Source: JAJRXG01 sp047634015
Lineage (GTDB): Bacteria > Bacteroidota > Bacteroidia > Chitinophagales > Saprospiraceae
Assembly: GCA_047634015.1 (NCBI GenBank)
Contig: JBLIDB010000001.1
Location: forward strand, 38,697-102,696
Reading direction: 5' to 3'
DNA length: 64,000 nt
Shown here: one piece after another, positions 62,459 through 64,000 of the stretch
Position numbering within the stretch: the stretch's first letter is position 1
Layout of the letters: every line of letters begins with the position of its first letter
Notes under the pieces: generated by a model
Databases searched by the model: none
What the model saw: the letters and a program-made list of their open reading frames with translations, nothing else
Told to the model about the DNA's origin: nothing
Program-made: the position numbers and the translations under genes

Positions 62459-63577
62459 ATGACAAATGTACATATCACCAAGGTAGAGATTACACCTCTA
62501 CAGATTGAACTTACAGAACCATTCGTAATAAGTAAGGGCCCTCTTACTCATGCCAGTATTACAGTCGTTAAGATTTATACGAATGAAGGGTTGTATGGCA
62601 TTGGTGAATGTTGCCCTTATCGCACGATTCATGGAGAGACACAAGCGGGTTCTGTTGCCGCAGCAAGGGATCTATCATTATTACTTATAGGCAAAGACCC
62701 TACTAAAATTCGACGGTTGGTTCAGATTATGGATAAATCGCTTGCCGGAAATGCATCTATTAAAGGGGCTATAGATATGGCCCTCTACGATCTCAATGCC
62801 AAAATAGTAAACCAACCTCTTTATCAATATCTAAATGGAGATGCTGAAAAGAAAATCTATACAGATATGACGGTAAGTCTTCTGGAAGAAGAGAGAATGG
62901 TCGAAAAGGCATTAAAATTCCAATCTGATGGATTCCCTGTACTTAAGGTAAAATTAGGGGATCGCCCAGCGGCAAAGGATATAAGCCGGATGCAGTCTAT
63001 CAGAAAAGCTGTCGGTGATGAACTACCCCTTCGCATTGATGCGAATCAAGGATGGAATTACATAGAAGCCTTAAGAGCAGTGGAAGGAATGAAGGATCTA
63101 AATATAGAACATTGCGAAGCACCTATCCACAGCGGAAACCTAATGCATTTGGCACGTTTAAGGGAGATAAGCCCTATTGCAATCATGGGAGATGAGGCCG
63201 TTTTTAGTCATCTTGATGCATTTCAAACACTATCTCGAGGTTGTATAGATCTTATCAATATAAAGCTGGGAAAATCTGGTGGTATCTGCCACGCTATGAA
63301 AATAGCAGGAATCGCAGAAGCCTTTGGTGTTTATTGCCAGGTGGGCTCATTTTCAGAATCTCGATTGGGAATTACGGCTTTAACGCATTTTTCAATGGCG
63401 TGGGATAATATTATTTATTTTGATTTGGATTCACCTTTGATGCAATCGGAAGACCCTATCATAGGAGGTATGACTTATCATAAAGATTGGCAAGTTACAG
63501 TAAGTGATGAACCGGGAATAGGTGCAGATTATGACCCAGATTTTCTGAAGAGATTTGAAACGCTAAGCATAGAATAA
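62459..63577 (+). CDS. Enolase-superfamily enzyme, dipeptide-epimerase-like
   Basis: 372 residues. The muconate-lactonising subgroup residues are visible: the KxK motif K163 and K165 in LKVKLG, metal ligands D194 (RIDANQG), E220 (HCEAP) and D245 (MGDEAVFS), and K269 in NIKLGKSGG. This pattern matches L-Ala-D/L-Glu (dipeptide) epimerases, which may recycle murein peptides; anmK in this window would fit that context, though they are far apart. The exact dipeptide or other substrate is not determined. Confidence 0.87.
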   Translation: MTNVHITKVEITPLQIELTEPFVISKGPLTHASITVVKIYTNEGLYGIGECCPYRTIHGETQAGSVAAARDLSLLLIGKDPTKIRRLVQIMDKSLAGNASIKGAIDMALYDLNAKIVNQPLYQYLNGDAEKKIYTDMTVSLLEEERMVEKALKFQSDGFPVLKVKLGDRPAAKDISRMQSIRKAVGDELPLRIDANQGWNYIEALRAVEGMKDLNIEHCEAPIHSGNLMHLARLREISPIAIMGDEAVFSHLDAFQTLSRGCIDLINIKLGKSGGICHAMKIAGIAEAFGVYCQVGSFSESRLGITALTHFSMAWDNIIYFDLDSPLMQSEDPIIGGMTYHKDWQVTVSDEPGIGADYDPDFLKRFETLSIE

Positions 63578-63738
63578 TCCTATTCATAAGGACTATATTG
63601 AGATAGATATGAATTACTTCTGTGGAATAGAAATAAGAATCATCTATTCTCTGTTATTATGTCTGTATATCTTGTGGCTTTTAAGATTGACTTCTTATGA
63701 GGACATTTGTAATAATTGAACGTTCATGTAGTATGCTA

Positions 63739-64000
63739 ATGAAGACTTTTTACACCACAGTATTTTCGGTATTTATCTTTTCTCTGTCTTATGGACAAGA
63801 TAGTTTCGAAAGACTTTATAGATCTCCAGGGGATGGCCATATAGCTACAGCTATGGATGCCCAAGGAGAAGGCTACGTAGTTTTGAGCGGGCAACCAAAC
63901 GAAGAAGGTTCCTATGATCTCGTCAACGTAACAACATTCAATGTTAAAGGAAATATTGGATGGTCTCAACAGTATATGTTCGATGATACATTAAAGGTTA
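63739..64000 (+). CDS. Secreted protein, N-terminal part only
   Basis: The frame starts at the ATG at 63739 (an in-frame ATG at 63733 is the alternative) and runs out of the window. A clear signal peptide (MKTFYTTVFSVFIFSLSYGQ) is followed by DSFERLYRSPGDGHIATAMD and GEGYVVLSGQPNEEGSYDLV, which looks like a beta-strand repeat of the propeller type. No T9SS C-terminal signal can be judged because the end is missing. Family not recognised. Confidence 0.7.
   Translation, partial: MKTFYTTVFSVFIFSLSYGQDSFERLYRSPGDGHIATAMDAQGEGYVVLSGQPNEEGSYDLVNVTTFNVKGNIGWSQQYMFDDTLKV

Noticed and set aside
63609..63719. 36-codon ORF with a hydrophobic stretch before the last gene
   Set aside because: No promoter, no coding signature and no family; indistinguishable from chance ORFs in AT-rich DNA.
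1..64000. Search for CRISPR arrays, insertion sequences, prophage, integrases, toxin-antitoxin pairs and biosynthetic clusters
   Set aside because: No regularly spaced repeats, transposase or integrase motifs, or modular synthase signatures were seen on either strand.

Overview
The window is a chromosomal segment of a low-GC Bacteroidota bacterium, most likely from the Saprospiria/Chitinophagia side of the phylum; I can support the phylum but not the genus. The evidence is: a type IX secretion plug protein; many families largely confined to Bacteroidota (DUF5916, DUF5103, DUF4159, DUF4293, DUF3467, OstA-like and BatE-like proteins); a TonB-receptor-like barrel with a carboxypeptidase-regulatory domain; split 5'-nucleotidase halves; and repeated use of the Bacteroidota promoter -7 motif TAnnTTTG instead of sigma70-type boxes. 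I see no rRNA, CRISPR array, integrase, transposase, prophage or biosynthetic gene cluster. The window reads as core and near-core genome.

Layout. 0-6 kb: the end of a GtrA-type gene coupled to a diacylglycerol-kinase-like lipid kinase, then two large outer-membrane barrel proteins. 6-8.4 kb: argH and nadA. 8.7-16 kb (minus strand): an operon of TetR regulator, TolC-like channel, lipoprotein adaptor and RND pump, ending with pdxH. 16.2-18 kb: anmK and a decayed 3-methyladenine DNA glycosylase. 18-23 kb: the T9SS plug protein, a second TolC/adaptor pair lacking its inner-membrane pump, and a DUF2064-type glycosyltransferase. 23-26 kb (minus): a sugar kinase coupled to a thioredoxin-like lipoprotein, then dnaA. 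26.3-28.5 kb (minus): three overlapping genes giving the two halves of a 5'-nucleotidase plus a membrane-anchored unknown. 28.6-34 kb: an A-type Fe-S carrier, an orphan molybdopterin oxidoreductase, an MmcQ/YjbR protein, and a GT2 glycosyltransferase convergent with a large polytopic membrane protein. 34-39 kb: icd, ruvB, DUF3467, a PspC-like pair, DUF4159, rsmE. 39.4-43.8 kb: rseP, hscB, a second thioredoxin-like lipoprotein, tRNA-Leu(CAA), an unknown lipoprotein, queE. 43.8-49.3 kb: a large Dna2-like nuclease-helicase, an aspartyl protease with PDZ domain, and rplU-rpmA. 49.3-53.5 kb (minus): BatE-like, OstA-like, FAD oxidoreductase and DUF4293 genes. 53.7-56 kb: an ExbB/unknown/ExbD/ExbD energy-transduction operon. 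56.3-64 kb: RNase HI, TatD, tRNA-Ser(GGA), an acyl-CoA carboxylase carboxyltransferase, small envelope proteins, a reductase, an enolase-superfamily epimerase and the start of a secreted protein.

How the genes fit together. The dominant theme is the cell envelope: efflux, outer-membrane barrels, LPS-transport-like OstA, proton-motive-force transduction (ExbBD), peptidoglycan recycling, regulated intramembrane proteolysis and type IX secretion. Housekeeping genes are scattered between. Regulation visible in the DNA is mainly TAnnTTTG promoters, several placed only 4-7 bases before the ATG, strong intrinsic terminators behind both tRNAs and several operons, and inverted repeats in front of both efflux loci.

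No clear-cut undescribed system stands out. The best candidates for follow-up are the glycosylase pseudogene, the RND pump with extra membrane segments, the split nucleotidase with its coupled unknown gene, the Dna2-like fusion, and the apparently leaderless promoters.
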